Assembly: GCA_963682175.1 (NCBI GenBank)
Contig: OY821777.1
Coordinates: 21,224,001 to 21,288,000 of the forward strand
Source of the DNA: Triglochin maritima
Taxonomy: Eukaryota; Streptophyta; Magnoliopsida; Alismatales; Juncaginaceae
DNA length: 64,000 bases
Reading direction: 5' to 3'
Below are positions 30,969 to 41,396 of this stretch, one piece after another. How positions within the stretch are numbered: position 1 is the first letter of the stretch; every line of letters begins with the position of its first letter. A program made the position numbers and the translations under genes. The notes beneath the pieces are model-generated. The model worked only from the letters and a program-made list of their open reading frames with translations, had not been told where the DNA came from and searched no databases.

Positions 30969-32535
30969 TGATTGATCGTTTTATATTTAACCGCAAGTGC
31001 ACGGCCGCGTTGAAGCGGTGGCAAATACGGGTCGTCCACTGGGAGGTGTGTCGACACTTGGTTTATTCGAAGGCGAGAGGTAAAAAGAAGGGAGAAAGAT
31101 GTATTATACTAATCTAAACTACAAAGCTGAAATGAAATGCAAAGGAAATGAAGATAAGCAATAAAACTAAACCCCAAAGGGGGTAGAGAAATAATGTGAA
31201 CATAAAGAAGTGTGTGTGTGTTCATTAAGCTCCTCACAACATGTAGTGCATGAAATCATAAAACTACATCCAACTTTGCCTCTACATGAATTAAGATAAG
31301 ACTACATCATTAAAACATACAAGACAATAATTGGAATGAAGCTACATGAACTCAAGTATAAAGACTATACCCTACTATGCCTCCACATGAATTAAGATTT
31401 CACTACATCATTAAAACATACAAGACATTAGCTAAGGTAAAGGCAACAAGAGCACATACATTACAATTTGTGTTTCCAATATTAACTTCATCCATATCCT
31501 AACCTTATCATTCCCCATAAAATAGGTCCACTAATCAAAGCATAAGCTAAGCTTCATTCAAGAGCATTAGCATATCAAAGATAAAAGTGAAAACCCATTA
31601 GATGGTTATGGAAATCATATAAAGCTCAAGGTATAAAGATAACACACACTTAATACACTACATGATTATATCACATATTTCTCCACCCCCCAAATGGGGA
31701 TGGAACTACTCACTACTCATTACACTAACTATACTATAAAAAGAAAGCATAATACTGAAATGAAAGTTAACTAAGAAGGCAAGAAGCATTAAAGAAACAT
31801 AAAAGGAAAGGAAAGACTAAACAAACATGCACAAATTAAAAGACAAGATTAAAAGAAACTAGAAGAATTATTTTATTAACAAATGACTCACATTGAAGGT
31901 AGCATTCTTCTCCACCTTGAGTTTTTGCTTCAAGGCTCACTCCTTAGTAGAGAGAATGCCACCAAGCAATGGGTAATTACAATGGAAGGTGAAGAGTTCT
32001 ATTTATAAGCATGGAAAAAGCTAATCGGGGACAATCCCCCGATGTGGGACTAAACCAATACCAAAAATAGCCTAAACGAACATTAATACAAGTCCAGGAG
32101 AAATTTCGACGGATCCTGAGCAATATGGACCGCCAATTAGCGGTCCAAGACCGCCAATTGGCGGTCCAAAATTGTCGGATCGTGTTGGAATTTGTTGTGG
32201 GCTTTGCTTTCTGGTATTGTTGGTCTTTGATGCGGTTACTCGACTTGTTGGAGCTCCGACCCGAATAGAATTGGTAAAATACTCCCCATGATGGTGTGGA
32301 GTATTCTGTTTTGCTCTTAGGTCCTTCTGTCTTACATTCAGGTCCTTCTCCCTTGCATCTTGGTCCCTAGATCTCACCATTCAGTCCTTTTTCCCAGCTT
32401 TTGGGTCCTTTCATGGCTCTTCTCTTCAAACCTCTTTATTCCTGAAAACTAAACATAAAACTCGTCACGTAGCATTGCTTAGGTGTAAGATAATGGATAT
32501 AAGATACAAATATGAGCATGAAATGATGTCAATCA
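30969..32535 (-). mobile_element. 3' LTR of the intact element
   Basis: 1,567 bp. On this strand (element reversed) the U5 block is at about 30988-31035, tatttata at 32000-32007, the inverted repeat cggggacaatcccccg at 32026-32041 and the paired dyad at 32127-32166 (centres 32136.5 and 32157.5). The reverse 102-codon frame inside it is identical in both LTRs and is probably fortuitous. Confidence 0.95.
32127..32166. promoter_or_regulatory. Paired dyad, 21-bp centre spacing (intact LTR)
   Basis: GGACCGCCAATTAGCGGTCC (one mismatch) and the perfect palindrome GACCGCCAATTGGCGGTC. Both hold ATTGGCGG-type half-sites fitting the E2F consensus WTTSSCSS. They lie about 125-165 bp upstream of the TATA box. 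The other LTR has the pair at 37975-38014. Confidence 0.75.
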
Positions 32536-32553
32536 AATACCCCCACACCTAAG
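32536..32553 (-). promoter_or_regulatory. Polypurine tract of the intact element
   Basis: On the minus strand CTTAGGTGTGGGGGTATT directly precedes the LTR start TGATTGACATC, the expected place for the plus-strand primer. Confidence 0.85.
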
Positions 32554-32636
32554 TTTTTGCTAGTCTCGAGCAAAACAAAGAAAGAGAAAAACAAACGAGA
32601 AACAAGAAATCCTAACTCACTTTCGTAGGAATCACG

Positions 32637-32688
32637 GTTGCACTTAGCATGTGCAACAAGCCGTTAAACCTCCTTGTTGCCAAGGAGG
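32637..32688 (-). promoter_or_regulatory. Conserved stem-loops SL1/SL2 of the intact element
   Basis: On the element strand, SL1 (32688-32669) is CCTCCTTG-GCAA-CAAGGAGG and SL2 (32657-32637) is GTTGCAC-atgctaa-GTGCAAC. They lie about 85-135 bases upstream of the purine tract. Confidence 0.65.
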
Positions 32689-34171
32689 AGGAGTGGTGTC
32701 TCCTGAGGGTTTTCAGCGGATATACCCACAAAATCTGAACAAGATGCATTAATCAATCTAGCTACACGACTCGTTGGACTTATTTTGTCGATCATGGAAT
32801 GCGGTAATACTACGGGTCGACTCTATATATGTAATCAGTCCACACACCTAGCCTAATGAGTTATTCGTGAGAGTTAACTAAGGAATTAAGTGAAAGACAT
32901 GGGCAACCTTAACTTCTGAATGTGAAACAAAGTGTAAAGTCCATTTTGGTTCTTATTTGACACTTCTTTTCTTTTCTTTTTTTTCATTTTCTTTTCTTCC
33001 TTTTTTTTTCTTTTTCTTTGGAGCATTTATTGGTTGGTGTTTGATTCTCCCATGGTCAGGTTTCGTGCATCATTGCCTATGAGGACTTACACTATCACGT
33101 ACACCTTCCCCCAAATCTCCACATAGGGCGATCCCTACCACCCGTGTAACGGGAGTTCGGTCGGCGCATCCCAAGTCAGATGTCTCGAAAGCACCAGGCA
33201 CAAAGTCCCCTCAGACCTACTTTCCCGAGTGATAGGAGCCGTGCGAGAAGAGAGAACACCACTTATTTATTCATTTATCTACATGGGAACCAAAACCCCT
33301 ACACTTAAGTTTCACAAAAAGATATTAAGGGCCCTTGACTACAACAAACTTCCTAAACTAACAAACACGAATTATTTGACTCACTAGGTTCAGGGTGGAC
33401 TTCTTTAAATGTTTGAGCACTGAAACCCACTGATTACTCACACCCAAGGGAAAACGGGGGTGCATCCTAACGACTCGATAAATCCTAAAGCCACGTATTA
33501 GATATCCTAATGCATCAAGTTCAAGACAATTTTGGGAGCTTTCTTTTTACTTTGCCTCTCAACGGTTTTGCACATGCTAAACACACGCAAAACCCACAAA
33601 ACATTTTCTTTCGAAAACACATGAAGATTTTGAAAGAAATGTGAAAATTTTGAAGCACTAGGCAAGCAAAAGAAGACAAGTCACCCAAGGATCATGGCAA
33701 GCAGATATATCGATATTAAATGCAGCACACTATCATGACCCTAACAATGCAAACAAAAGAAAACAAAATCAAAGGAAAAAGACTCGACTATGTACACACG
33801 TAAAACACCCCCCCACACCTACTTCATGCATTGTCCTCAATGAATGCAAGCAAGATACTACATGGATTGATGCATAAAAAGGAGAGATCTCACCAACATG
33901 AAGTACAAAGGGAAGTGCAAGGTCATGTTGATGGACATAACCCGAATTCCCTCAAAACCTGTGAGATGATAAAGAAGGGATACAAATACGTGAAAGAAAT
34001 GGAGCCCAAATACACAAGGGTTGGGGCTCACAACAATCAATGCTCACTGAAGGAGTCTTTTATTGTACTTCTTTTTTTCTTCTTTTTTTCTTTTTTTTAT
34101 ATAACTATGTACAAACATAAGTTCCCATCTTCATTTGTCGAAAGACATCAAATGGGAACCTCAAGAGTGGG

Positions 34172-35683
34172 TCAATGCACTTGGAAAGGGAACATGACAC
34201 CACGCGGGGCCAGAACACGCATGCGTGGGCCCCCTTCACAAAGAGCATCAGATGAAATGAGAGGTTCATGAATTGGACGCAAAGGCGTCTCATTCAAAGG
34301 ATCAAACTGAAAGAGCTTGAACCTCTCGAGAGTTTGGGAAATAAGGGGCAACGGAAGAAAAATATCTCTCGTTGCGGAACTGAAGTTATGATCATCAATC
34401 CAAACTCTCCAACCAACAGGCTGGTGGGTCGGAACGAGGTCAAGCACCTCGTTATGCATGTCCAACTCACCAGGAGAACAGGAAGTGGGTCTCTTACCCA
34501 AAGTATCCTCCAAGGAACTCCTAATACCCTCATGAGCAATGTAGTTGTTTGATGTTCCATCATTTCCAAGATGATCAGGAACAATAGTGAGAGGCAAACT
34601 CTCATCAGGTTGTTTGAAATTGAGGGTACTAGGGAGCTCTTGCTCCACCAGAGGTGAGTCCTTAAGAGGCACAACATGAAGATCATGTGGCTCAAGGGCC
34701 ACGGGACAAAAAGATAAGGCATAATCATGTGCCGACTCATAATGAAACTGGTCCAAGTTATTCTCAATTTGAATCGAATCCTCCACTAAGTGATCGTGAA
34801 TTGAAACCCCAAGTCCCTCAGACTGACTAGGAGTTTGACTTTGAAAGGTTGTGCTTTGAATTTGTGGATGTGGTGGTGGTTCGATATCAAAAGATGAATC
34901 CTCATGTTGACAAGAAAGGTGACCCTCCTCGCGTTCATGGAATTGTTGTGTCATTTGACTCACTTGCAATTCCATATTTTGCAAGGAATTCAAGTTGGAC
35001 TTCAATAAAGTTTGAGTGGTTTCCATGAATGTTTGGAGGGTTTGTTTTAAGGAATCAAATTTGGGGTCAACAGTGAGGTCCAAGTCAGAGCTTGGGAAAT
35101 TTTGTGGTTGGGTGTTGATGGGCTGAGAATGAGTCCAATGATTTGAAGTGGGGTGTTGGTAGAATTCTGGGTATTCGGGAGGAGGATACGGGGGTGAAAA
35201 TGAGGTATAAAAATTTGGATAAGATTTGTCTCCCCATGAATCCATCACTCTCGGGTTGTACGCGGATGCGTAATGGTCATAATGAGCATTTTGGGAAAAT
35301 GTGTGCTCATACTCAGGCTCAGGGGGAACATAAGGACATTCCCCGATAACATGACCACTCAACCCACAACAGTCGCACGGTACGGCTACTGGAGCCACCG
35401 GGGCACTCATGTCGTCTGCCATACGCATGAAAGAGGCCAAAGTTTGTTGTAATGTCTCAGTTTGTTGACCAGCATATGATCCGGCATAACTAGATTGTGG
35501 TCTAGCAGTCGGTGCCTCTCTCATGTTACCCCGATACGAAGACTGCTCAGTCACAAAATTGCGATCATCCCAACCATACGGGGTGTTAGTCTGAGCCACC
35601 CCAGGTTGCATGGGTCCGGAGTACCAGGGAGAATCGTCCTGGTCCCAACAATGATATGGATGGTCGCCCATGTAACCATCCAT
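34172..35683 (-). CDS. Gag-derived protein with CCHC zinc knuckle and reverse-transcriptase stub (503 aa)
   Basis: This is the only long ORF of the element. The ATG at 35681-35683 (MDGYMGDHPYHC) is used because the upstream extension starts with GTG. Domains: a tyrosine- and proline-rich N-terminus; a zinc knuckle C103-x2-C106-x4-H111-x4-C116 (CDCCGLSGHVIGECPYVPP); AYNPRVMDSWGD...YPNFY at about 141-158, like the YNPGWRNHPNFSW segment of Athila/Tat gag; a coiled-coil-like part at 212-252 (LKSNLNSLQNMELQVSQMTQ); QELPSTLNF..DESLPLTIV at about 348-368, resembling the linker before RT; and GWRVWIDDHNFSSATRD with PLPLISQTLE at 424-453, resembling the start of Gypsy RT. The usual capsid domain (Retrotrans_gag) ahead of the knuckle is missing, as are RT motif A onward, RNase H and integrase. 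It probably binds element RNA; particle formation would need a partner's capsid. That is inference. Confidence 0.85.
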   Translation of the reverse strand: MDGYMGDHPYHCWDQDDSPWYSGPMQPGVAQTNTPYGWDDRNFVTEQSSYRGNMREAPTARPQSSYAGSYAGQQTETLQQTLASFMRMADDMSAPVAPVAVPCDCCGLSGHVIGECPYVPPEPEYEHTFSQNAHYDHYASAYNPRVMDSWGDKSYPNFYTSFSPPYPPPEYPEFYQHPTSNHWTHSQPINTQPQNFPSSDLDLTVDPKFDSLKQTLQTFMETTQTLLKSNLNSLQNMELQVSQMTQQFHEREEGHLSCQHEDSSFDIEPPPHPQIQSTTFQSQTPSQSEGLGVSIHDHLVEDSIQIENNLDQFHYESAHDYALSFCPVALEPHDLHVVPLKDSPLVEQELPSTLNFKQPDESLPLTIVPDHLGNDGTSNNYIAHEGIRSSLEDTLGKRPTSCSPGELDMHNEVLDLVPTHQPVGWRVWIDDHNFSSATRDIFLPLPLISQTLERFKLFQFDPLNETPLRPIHEPLISSDALCEGGPRMRVLAPRGVMFPFQVH

Positions 35684-36617
35684 CTCAAGAAAAACTCTCG
35701 AGTCGATCACTCTCACCACCACGAGGCTAAGCTCGCAAAAAGTGCTCGACTCGACCCTAAAACGCTAACAGAGAGTGTAAAGGGGAGGAGACTATAACGT
35801 AGAAGAAGGTGAGAAGAAGATGACTCAGAGGAGAAGGGAAGAATCCCTAGAGCTAGCGAGGGTACAGGGTGAAGGTAGAAGCCTAACTAGCAAGCATGGC
35901 TCAAACAATGTAAGGCAATGGGTCCTTAGGCTAGACGACGCCTAACTTCGAGGTCACTAGCCTCGACACGCCTCACCTCCCTACAACGAGGACCACAATG
36001 CCCAGCAAGTGATACCAGATCCGGAGATCCAGTACCTCCTACTATCGACAAGGTAGGCAACGCCGATCAGGTCATGGCGGTCTCAACTAGATTACTCTCC
36101 TAGTGCGTCCGAATTCCTAGGGCCAATGTCTACTTGCTTTTAGTTAAGGCTTTACTTGAGTGTGCTTTTTGGGGCTAAGGGAGGGGTGATGAAATCCCCC
36201 ACCTTATCTTTGAAGTCTATAGGTGATGCCCCTTAAAGATGTTTTGAAATCTTAGGCTAGCAAGCAACTCACCAAACAAGCACTCACCTCACTCTTGTTA
36301 CGATGCAAACCTTACTCACTAATGAATGTCCTAATGCGTGAATGAGTGATAAGGAATGCGTACCTCGCTCCAGCAATCAACGAAAAAATGTAAAGCAAAG
36401 AAAAGAAAGATGCATGCAAGGTCTACATATGATGCATGACCTAGATGGCAAGAAGTCTAATCTTTTGCTTTGAGTTTTATGGTCCAAGTTGATTAAAGGG
36501 GATTGAAATTAAATCTGGGAGCAAACTAAAGATCACAACATGCAAAATTGGGCTCCCAGATAACTAAAGTGAACAACATAACAACTGGAACAAATTTGAG
36601 AGCAATTGAGGCTCACC

Positions 36618-36657
36618 AGGCCGCCAATTGGCGGTCCCAGACCGCTGATTGGCGGTC
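36618..36657. promoter_or_regulatory. Paired dyad, 21-bp centre spacing (intact leader)
   Basis: GGCCGCCAATTGGCGGTC and GACCGCTGATTGGCGGTC, with centres 36627.5 and 36648.5. Two adjacent self-complementary stems would form in the genomic RNA about 170 nt after the primer site. Confidence 0.7.
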
Positions 36658-36793
36658 ACTTTGGGGTCGTTTGCTCTCCAATTACTCCAGTCGCTTCCCC
36701 TTGATCCTCAGGTTCCCTGCCACTAAGAAAAACTGAAAACAAAAAATTAAAAACCCCTCGAATCGTCCAAACCAACGTCTGGACAGAGCACCT

Positions 36794-36810
36794 CCCCGGC
36801 AACGGCGCCA
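36794..36810 (-). promoter_or_regulatory. Primer-binding site complementary to tRNA-Asp
   Basis: The plus strand reads CCCCGGCAACGGCGCCA, identical to the 3' end (with CCA) of plant tRNA-Asp(GUC). The element strand is thus TGGCGCCGTTGCCGGGG, a perfect 17-nt primer site, starting six bases from the LTR. tRNA-Asp priming is common in Athila/Tat-type Gypsy elements. Confidence 0.9.
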
Positions 36811-36816
36811 AAAACT

Positions 36817-38383
36817 TGATTGATCGTTTTATATTTAACCGCAAGTGCACGGCCGCGTTGAAGCGGTGGCAAATACGGGTCGTCCACTGGGAGGTGTGTC
36901 GACACTTGGTTTATTCGAAGGCGAGAGGTAAAAAGAAGGGAGAAAGATGTATTATACTAATCTAAACTACAAAGCTGAAATGAAATGCAAAGGAAATGAA
37001 GATAAGCAATAAAACTAAACCCCAAAGGGGGTAGAGAAATAATGTGAACATAAAGAAGTGTGTGTGTGTTCATTAAGCTCCTCACAACATGTAGTGCATG
37101 AAATCATAAAACTACATCCAACTTTGCCTCTACATGAATTAAGATAAGACTACATCATTAAAACATACAAGACAATAATTGGAATGAAGCTACATGAACT
37201 CAAGTATAAAGACTATACCCTACTATGCCTCCACATGAATTAAGATTTCACTACATCATTAAAACATACAAGACATTAGCTAAGGTAAAGGCAACAAGAG
37301 CACATACATTACAATTTGTGTTTCCAATATTAACTTCATCCATATCCTAACCTTATCATTCCCCATAAAATAGGTCCACTAATCAAAGCATAAGCTAAGC
37401 TTCATTCAAGAGCATTAGCATATCAAAGATAAAAGTGAAAACCCATTAGATGGTTATGGAAATCATATAAAGCTCAAGGTATAAAGATAACACACACTTA
37501 ATACACTACATGATTATATCACATATTTCTCCACCCCCCAAATGGGGATGGAACTACTCACTACTCATTACACTAACTATACTATAAAAAGAAAGCATAA
37601 TACTGAAATGAAAGTTAACTAAGAAGGCAAGAAGCATTAAAGAAACATAAAAGGAAAGGAAAGACTAAACAAACATGCACAAATTAAAAGACAAGATTAA
37701 AAGAAACTAGAAGAATTATTTTATTAACAAATGACTCACATTGAAGGTAGCATTCTTCTCCACCTTGAGTTTTTGCTTCAAGGCTCACTCCTTAGTAGAG
37801 AGAATGCCACCAAGCAATGGGTAATTACAATGGAAGGTGAAGAGTTCTATTTATAAGCATGGAAAAAGCTAATCGGGGACAATCCCCCGATGTGGGACTA
37901 AACCAATACCAAAAATAGCCTAAACGAACATTAATACAAGTCCAGGAGAAATTTCGACGGATCCTGAGCAATATGGACCGCCAATTAGCGGTCCAAGACC
38001 GCCAATTGGCGGTCCAAAATTGTCGGATCGTGTTGGAATTTGTTGTGGGCTTTGCTTTCTGGTATTGTTGGTCTTTGATGCGGTTACTCGACTTGTTGGA
38101 GCTCCGACCCGAATAGAATTGGTAAAATACTCCCCATGATGGTGTGGAGTATTCTGTTTTGCTCTTAGGTCCTTCTGTCTTACATTCAGGTCCTTCTCCC
38201 TTGCATCTTGGTCCCTAGATCTCACCATTCAGTCCTTTTTCCCAGCTTTTGGGTCCTTTCATGGCTCTTCTCTTCAAACCTCTTTATTCCTGAAAACTAA
38301 ACATAAAACTCGTCACGTAGCATTGCTTAGGTGTAAGATAATGGATATAAGATACAAATATGAGCATGAAATGATGTCAATCA
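36817..38383 (-). mobile_element. 5' LTR of the intact element
   Basis: 1,567 bp at a constant offset of 5,848 from the other LTR. Tatttata is at 37848-37855 and the paired dyad at 37975-38014. Being the upstream LTR in the element's orientation, it would drive transcription leftward through the leader and ORF. Confidence 0.95.
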
Positions 38384-38388
38384 CTAAT
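38384..38388. repeat. Target-site duplication, right copy (ctaat)
   Basis: The partner of 30964-30968. The flanking sequence continues as in unit 1 from 14161. Confidence 0.95.
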
Positions 38389-39060
38389 CCTTATTCTTCA
38401 ATTTCTTCATTCGCTTAAAATCTATAATTTTCTTTGACTTCGTGATGTATATAATCCTGTATTGTTTTATATTGACCTTCCTAGCATAGTATTTCCCAAG
38501 TATTTGATATATTAAGATGTCCTCACGTGATATATCAGTGTTATTTGTCTTTGGTGCGACGTTTTTAGAATAGCTACGTTTGTTACTTAATATGTTCACG
38601 TGTACCTTTTTAGTATGGCACGATAGGTATGTGCCAGGCCTGGCCCGCCTATGACCCGTGTCGGGCCGGAGCCGGAGGCCGATTTCGGGTCAGGTCAGGT
38701 TCGGTTGGGTTTGTGTTCTTGTCAGCCCAATTTTGTGTCTTATTTTCATATCAGATATATTCAGATAGAAGTAACCTACAATGATTAAATTAAAAACACT
38801 ATCAAATCAGGATTTCAACAAAATAATCGGTGCAGCCACGTCATTACCTCACCGACTACCCTGTCTACCCATCCTAACCAATAATGCAATTTTATTAATT
38901 ACAATAAGTTTATATATTACATACAAATTCTAATGTATTAAGTATTACAATTACAAATTACATACAACTTAAATAGTTCATTCGTCTTCGCCGGTGTTGT
39001 CATTAATTTACATGTTCTACATACTATCTGTCACGTCCCACCAGTCCTCCACACAAATGT
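38389..39060. other. Unassigned segment (unit 2)
   Basis: A copy of 14161-14832 with the GC-rich hAT-terminus-like stretch at about 38618-38728. Units 2 and 3 share ccggagccgg and gggtttgtgttc where unit 1 has ccggagtcgg and gggtttttgttc. Confidence 0.35.
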
Positions 39061-40021
39061 CACTAGTAGAAATATAGGTTTCATCGACAACATGGAGTCA
39101 TCGGAAGAAGTTTTCATAGTATTCATCATAGCAGAAACATACACTAATGGACCTATCCGTCGGTGATGATTTTAAATATGTGGCAAAGTGAAATTTTTCG
39201 ATGAAAAACTTACGTTGACGACTGTGTTAACCTACACTGACGGAGATATGTGTCGTTGACTTACACTAGTTTTTCATTATGTCACTCAACATTCCCAGTC
39301 GTCCTGGCAACAAGATAGATGTTTGTTTGAAACTACTTATCAAAGAGTTGAAAGAACTTTGGGAAAAGGGTGTAGATACTTATGATGCTTATAGTCAGTC
39401 ATGTTTCACACTGCAAGATACCTTGTTGTGGACAATAAATGACTTTCCTGCTTATGCTAATTGGAGTGGATGGATGACTAGAGGGTATATGGTATGTCCC
39501 TATTGTATGGAAGATACTCATTCAATTTATCTGAAGAATACTGGCAAGAATGTTTATTTGGGTCACTGTCGGTGGTTAGATAATGATCATCATTGGAGGA
39601 GAAATAAGAGAGCATTTGATGGCAAGAGGAACACAGGGGTCCACCAAAATATAAATCTGAGGAAGATGTTCTTAAATATTTGCAAAATTGTTCTCTAGGT
39701 ATTGGCAATAACTGGAGCAAGAGAAGTATATTTTCCAGTTATGGTACTGGAAAGATCTTTTAGTTCAGCAGAATATTGATGTGATGCACGCTGAGCGGAA
39801 TGTGTGTGACAGTTTGTTAAAAACTATATTGACACCAAAGAAAGCAAAGATAATCATAAATCAAGATGTGACTTAGTGGAAATTGGTATCATAAGGGACT
39901 TGCATTTGGGTAGTTCTGATGACGGCAAGATTGTATCATCCTGCATCTTTTTGGATGAGAACTAAAGATAAGAGAATTTTCTGTAACGTTCTTCATTCAG
40001 TAAATGTGTCCGATGGGTATT
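39061..40021 (+). pseudogene. Deleted CACTA element with TNP2 fragment (unit 2)
   Basis: A copy of 14833-15793: CACTAGTAGAAA terminus at 39061, open TNP2 block at 39279-39698, decayed continuation to 40021. It differs from unit 1 by one residue in the open block (T for S in LKNTGKN). Confidence 0.8.
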
Positions 40022-41396
40022 TGATTGACATCATTTCATGCATATATTCGTGTTTTATATCTTCTATTTTGAACCTATGCAGTACTATGTAATGAGTTTA
40101 TGTTTAAGTTTCAGGAAAAAATAGGTTTGAGAAGAAGAGACACACAAGGACCTGAACGCAAAAAAGGACTGATCCGTGAGGCTTATGGATTGATATGCAA
40201 GAGGGAAGGACCCGATTGTAAACCAAAAGGACCAATAAGCAAATCAACAAACTCCACACCATCATGAGTATTTTGGCAATTGGATTCGGTTCTCGACTCA
40301 CACAACCAATTCGGGTGCCCCACAGGAGAAGAAATGAAGCCACTCAGACGTCAAATGAAAATGGGTCGGATCGGAGCAGTCTAGACCGCCAATTGGCAGT
40401 TCCAGACTGCCAATTGGCGGTTGGATCTGCTCCAAATCCGATTAGACTTAGTCGGGTGTTGTATTAGTGTGTTTTATGCCCATTTATAGTATGTCATTAG
40501 CCCAAAATCGGGGGATTGTCCCCGGTTACATTTTTTCCATGCCTATAAATAGAATATTTCATCGTCCCTTGTAATGTACCATTGCTTTGTGGCATTCTCT
40601 CTACTTGGAGCAAAACTCAAGTGGAGAAGAATGCTACTTGTCGTGTAAAGAAAATAATTCTTCATGGTTTGTTTTAATGTTGTCTTTGTTTTAATGTTTG
40701 CAGGTTTAGCTTGGTTGTTTTCTTTATCTTAGTATAATTAGTTATAAATGTCTTGCTTTCTTAATATAGTTTGTAGTTTAATGAGTAGAGAGTAGTTCCA
40801 TCCCCTATTCGGGGGGAGTTGATGTTTATACATGTCATGAAAAATAGGATGAATGGTATCTTTTGCTTTATGTGATGAATGTGGGTGTGTGCTTGTTTGA
40901 ATAAAAGAGAAAACCTAACTTGATAGTTTCTCCATTATCATTAGGTACATCCTATGATTGTTTTGGTTCTTAATAACAAACTTGTTTATACGCATGTTAA
41001 TCAATTAGGTTAGTGATTTGGATGAAAGGTTTTGCCACAATCATTAGGTACTTCCAATGCCTAAAAACACAACCTTAACTTGTGCTCTATTGAATGCATT
41101 ACTCACCACTTTATTTCATGTGCACACACACTCCACCCCTTAGGGGTTTCTCTTCCTGAATTCCAGCCTCTTTGTTAAGTCTTTAGTTTAGTTTTAGTCA
41201 ATCTTTAGTTGCTCTGTTTTGCATTTGTTAACTACTAGTTTATTGTGGTTTCGTTTAGTGTAATCAACTTCTTATCCTCCCATTTTCCACTTGACTTGAA
41301 AGAACAAGAGTGGACACACCTTCCTGTGGACTCGACCCGTATTTGCCACGTCTTAACCGATGTTGTGCATTTGCGGTATTTAAAATGATTCAATAA
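40022..41396 (+). mobile_element. LTR-A copy (unit 2)
   Basis: A copy of 15794-17168. The dyad pair is at 40385-40420, TATAAATA at 40544-40551, and the decayed primer site follows at 41403-41419. Confidence 0.85.

Larger units (their letters stand above)
32536..34171 (-). mobile_element. 3' noncoding module of the intact element (1.6 kb)
   Basis: No coding frame is supported between the ORF stop and the purine tract. It contains SL2 (32637-32657), SL1 (32669-32688), a long pyrimidine tract at 32966-33021 and another at 34068-34099 (purine-rich on the element strand) just after the ORF. The cccgtgtaacggg stem is at 33141-33153. Length and order match the decayed copies, so this large noncoding block is an old, stable part of the family. 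Confidence 0.8.
35684..36816 (-). mobile_element. Untranslated leader of the intact element
   Basis: 1.1 kb between LTR and ATG, colinear with 17169-18266 and 19719-20810. It contains the primer site (36794-36810), the paired dyad (36618-36657), the ggggattgaaa...ccaacttgg... block and the atccggagatcc segment near 36010-36030. I saw no capsid-like coding in any frame, so the missing capsid domain has not simply moved upstream. Confidence 0.75.
30969..38383 (-). mobile_element. Intact 7,415-bp gag-only LTR retrotransposon, reverse orientation
   Basis: The structure read on the minus strand is: LTR (38383-36817), six bases, primer site (36810-36794), leader, ORF (35683-34172), 3' noncoding module, purine tract and LTR (32535-30969). 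Both LTRs are 1,567 bp and begin TGATTGACATC and end ATCAATCA. I noticed no difference between them, so insertion is recent. Five-base ctaat duplications flank it, and units 1 and 3 give the empty site. There is no protease, RNase H or integrase, so it is non-autonomous, in the class described as terminal-repeat retrotransposons with GAG (TR-GAG). A relative starts in unit 3 at 63545. Confidence 0.95.

Noticed and set aside
32072..32380. 102-codon reverse frame in each LTR (also 37920-38228)
   Set aside because: Identical in both LTRs only because the LTRs are identical; it has no recognisable motif and overlaps the dyads. Treated as a chance frame.
35684..35722. N-terminal extension of the 503-codon ORF by 13 codons
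   Set aside because: The extension begins with GTG, not a normal plant start. The first ATG in frame, at 35683, gives MDGYMGDHPYHC, and the decayed copies have an ATG at the same place.
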